Origin: Variovorax sp. J22G73
GTDB lineage: Bacteria; Pseudomonadota; Gammaproteobacteria; Burkholderiales; Burkholderiaceae_C
Assembly: GCF_030317035.1 (NCBI RefSeq)
Contig: NZ_JASZYK010000014.1
Span: 1-64,000, forward strand
Reading direction: 5' to 3'
DNA length: 64,000 nucleotides
The notes under the pieces were generated by a model. That model made no database searches and was not told where the DNA came from. It saw only the letters and a list, made by a program, of their open reading frames with translations. Position numbers and translations under genes: made by a program. Below are positions 62,517 through 64,000 of this stretch, in pieces. Each line of letters begins with the position of its first letter. Position 1 is the first letter of the stretch.

Positions 62517-63259
62517 CCAGCAACAGCAGCCGCTGCAGCGCGCCAGCGGGCGACGAGCAGCGTCTCGATGTCGTGCACGCGCCGGCCCGTGGCGCGCGCG
62601 ACAGCCTCCCGGTAAGGCGGCATGTTGGTGCACTCCAGCACGATGTCTTCCACCGCAGGGTGAAGCGCCACCAGCCGGCGCGCGGCATCGACCACGTTGC
62701 GCTCGGCTTCCGCCAGATCGAGCTGTGCCTCGTTGTTCAAGATGCGCCGATGGAACTCGCAGCCCGGCTGCACGCCCTGCACCGGCGTGCCGGCCGGCAC
62801 ATCGGCAGCGTCGAGGATGGGCTGGCGCATCGACGCCGCGTCGAAGGTCAAGATGCCGGGCCGCGCGAACTCGCGGCATTGCAGCAGGCTCGAGGTGAGC
62901 ACGGGCACGTTGACCGCATGGGACAGCACCTGCTGGTACGCCGCGAGAAAGCCGCAGCTGGTGGTGAGCACGGCAGCGCCCTCTTCAACGAGCCGCAGCG
63001 CGCCGTCGACGAAGGGCTGCAGCAGCGAAGCGTCGGCCTCCTTCACGATGCGCTCGGGCGACGCGCCCTCGATGGTGAGCAGGCGCACCGCGATGCCGTG
63101 ACGCTCGAAGGTCTTGGGGTTGCCCACGTCGCCGGGCGGCCGCGGAAAGCGGGTGTCGAGCATCAGCACGCCCAAGAACGGTTTGGAGGGCATGGAGGGC
63201 GTAGAGGGCATGGCGGGCGTGGCGCTGCGCCTCAAGCCAGGCACGACCGCGGACACCAC
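62513..63259 (-). CDS. Aspartate/glutamate racemase family protein
   Basis: A 248-residue member of the Asp/Glu/hydantoin racemase superfamily. The two catalytic cysteines are in TTSCGFLAAY and LECTNMPPY. The family blocks begin at KPFLGVLMLDTRFPRPPGDV, so the first 25 or so residues are unsupported. The GTG start used lies one base after the ATPase stop; ATGs at 63211 and 63193 are alternatives, and none has a good ribosome-binding site. Linked to an amino acid importer, it may convert D/L amino acids or hydantoins. Confidence 0.78.
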   Translation of the reverse strand: MVSAVVPGLRRSATPAMPSTPSMPSKPFLGVLMLDTRFPRPPGDVGNPKTFERHGIAVRLLTIEGASPERIVKEADASLLQPFVDGALRLVEEGAAVLTTSCGFLAAYQQVLSHAVNVPVLTSSLLQCREFARPGILTFDAASMRQPILDAADVPAGTPVQGVQPGCEFHRRILNNEAQLDLAEAERNVVDAARRLVALHPAVEDIVLECTNMPPYREAVARATGRRVHDIETLLVARWRAAAAAVAG

Positions 63260-63260
63260 G

Positions 63261-64000
63261 TCACTGCGCCGCCACGCCCTTGAAGCGGCCCAGGAAAGCC
63301 TGCGTCGACGCCTCCTGCGGGTTGTCGATCACGCTCTCCGGCGGGCCGCTTTCCGCCACCACGCCGTCGCGCATGAAGACGACCTGGTCGGCCACCTCGC
63401 GCGCGAAGCCGATCTCGTGCGTGACCAGGATCATGGTCATGCCGTCCTTGGCCAGGCCCTTGATGACGCCGAGCACTTCGCCCACCAGCTCCGGGTCGAG
63501 CGCGGAGGTGGCCTCGTCGAACAGCATCACGGTCGGCTTCATGGCCAGCGCGCGCGCAATGGCCACGCGCTGCTTCTGGCCACCGGAGAGCTTGTCGGGA
63601 AAGTAGTCGGCGCGCTCCAGCAGGCCCACCTTGGCGAGCAGCGCGCGCGCCTCGGCCTCGGCCTGCGCCTTGGGCGTCTTCAGCACGGTGACGGGCCCTT
63701 CCATCACGTTGCGCAGCACCGTCATGTGCGGGAACAGGTTGAAGTGCTGGAACACCATGCCCGTCGATGCGCGAAAGCGCGCCAGCGCGCGCTCGTTGGG
63801 CAGCGTGGTATGCACGCCGTTGAACTCGATGGTCTGCTCGCCCACGGTGATGCGTCCGCCCTGGGGCACCGACAGCAGGTTGATGCAGCGCAGCAGCGTC
63901 GACTTGCCCGAGCCCGAGGGCCCGATGATGGCGACCACCTGGCCGCGCTCGACCTGCAGCGAAATGTCCTTCAGCACCACGTTCTGCCCGAAGGCCTTCT
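63261..64000 (-). CDS. Polar amino acid ABC transporter ATP-binding protein (partial)
   Basis: The C-terminal 246 or so codons of a GlnQ/HisP-type ATPase; the 5' end lies beyond the window. Walker A GPSGSGKST, signature LSGGQKQR and Walker B VMLFDEATSALDPE are intact. Coding clearly continues past the internal GTG at 63980 (the preceding residues KAFGQN fit the family), so that GTG is not the start. The matching permease and binding-protein genes should lie to the right. Confidence 0.9.
   Translation of the reverse strand, partial: KAFGQNVVLKDISLQVERGQVVAIIGPSGSGKSTLLRCINLLSVPQGGRITVGEQTIEFNGVHTTLPNERALARFRASTGMVFQHFNLFPHMTVLRNVMEGPVTVLKTPKAQAEAEARALLAKVGLLERADYFPDKLSGGQKQRVAIARALAMKPTVMLFDEATSALDPELVGEVLGVIKGLAKDGMTMILVTHEIGFAREVADQVVFMRDGVVAESGPPESVIDNPQEASTQAFLGRFKGVAAQ

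Overview
The window looks like a chromosomal segment of a Variovorax-like member of the Comamonadaceae (Betaproteobacteria). This is an inference from the very high GC content, the gene order tpiA-secG-tRNA-Leu-nuoA-N followed by DUF2818, NUDIX and DUF1178 genes, the many periplasmic-binding-protein transporters, and dispersed hairpin repeats. No rRNA, CRISPR array, phage or insertion sequence was seen.

Layout. 1-2.4 kb: a hairpin repeat, then a cysteine-synthase-like PLP enzyme overlapping a Tat-exported CrtC/AttH-type lipocalin protein. 2.5-8.4 kb (minus strand): a branched-chain amino acid ABC operon, livG-livF-livK1-livK2-livH-livM, with tandem binding-protein paralogues. 8.7-12.2 kb (minus): an orphan type VI secretion vgrG with a DUF4123 adaptor but no effector gene. 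12.5-13.7 kb: an AGE-family sugar epimerase. 13.7-18.7 kb (minus): marR-nodT-emrA-emrB, a complete tripartite drug-efflux operon whose promoter has near-consensus boxes and may give a leaderless marR message. 18.8-20.6 kb: an MsbA-like ABC exporter.

20.7-44.7 kb is one long minus-strand block. Read in its own direction it is: a LivK-like binding protein, an aminotransferase, rpsO, pnp, a quinone oxidoreductase, tpiA, secG, tRNA-Leu(GAG), the complete 14-gene complex I operon nuoA-N, DUF2818, a NUDIX hydrolase and DUF1178. 44.8-47.1 kb holds a small heat-shock protein, an element of nested inverted repeats, an alpha/beta hydrolase and tsaD.

47.3-58.1 kb is a nitrate assimilation locus: nasR (NIT-ANTAR antiterminator), a 364-bp control region, nasFED (nrtABC) uptake genes, the flavoprotein nasC, the molybdenum nitrate reductase nasA, a TrpD2/YbiB-family gene and cobA for siroheme. 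The control region carries four 11-bp-phased repeats, an exact sigma-54 -24/-12 element, a hexaloop hairpin fitting the ANTAR rule and an intrinsic terminator. Together these suggest two-step control: enhancer-dependent initiation, then nitrate-dependent antitermination. REP-like palindromes have inserted in this locus, one coding the end of NasC and one pairing with the nasA ribosome-binding site. No nitrite reductase gene is present.

58.2-62.5 kb: a polyamine-type ABC uptake operon. 62.5-64 kb (minus): an Asp/Glu racemase-family gene behind a GlnQ-type ATPase gene that runs off the window end.
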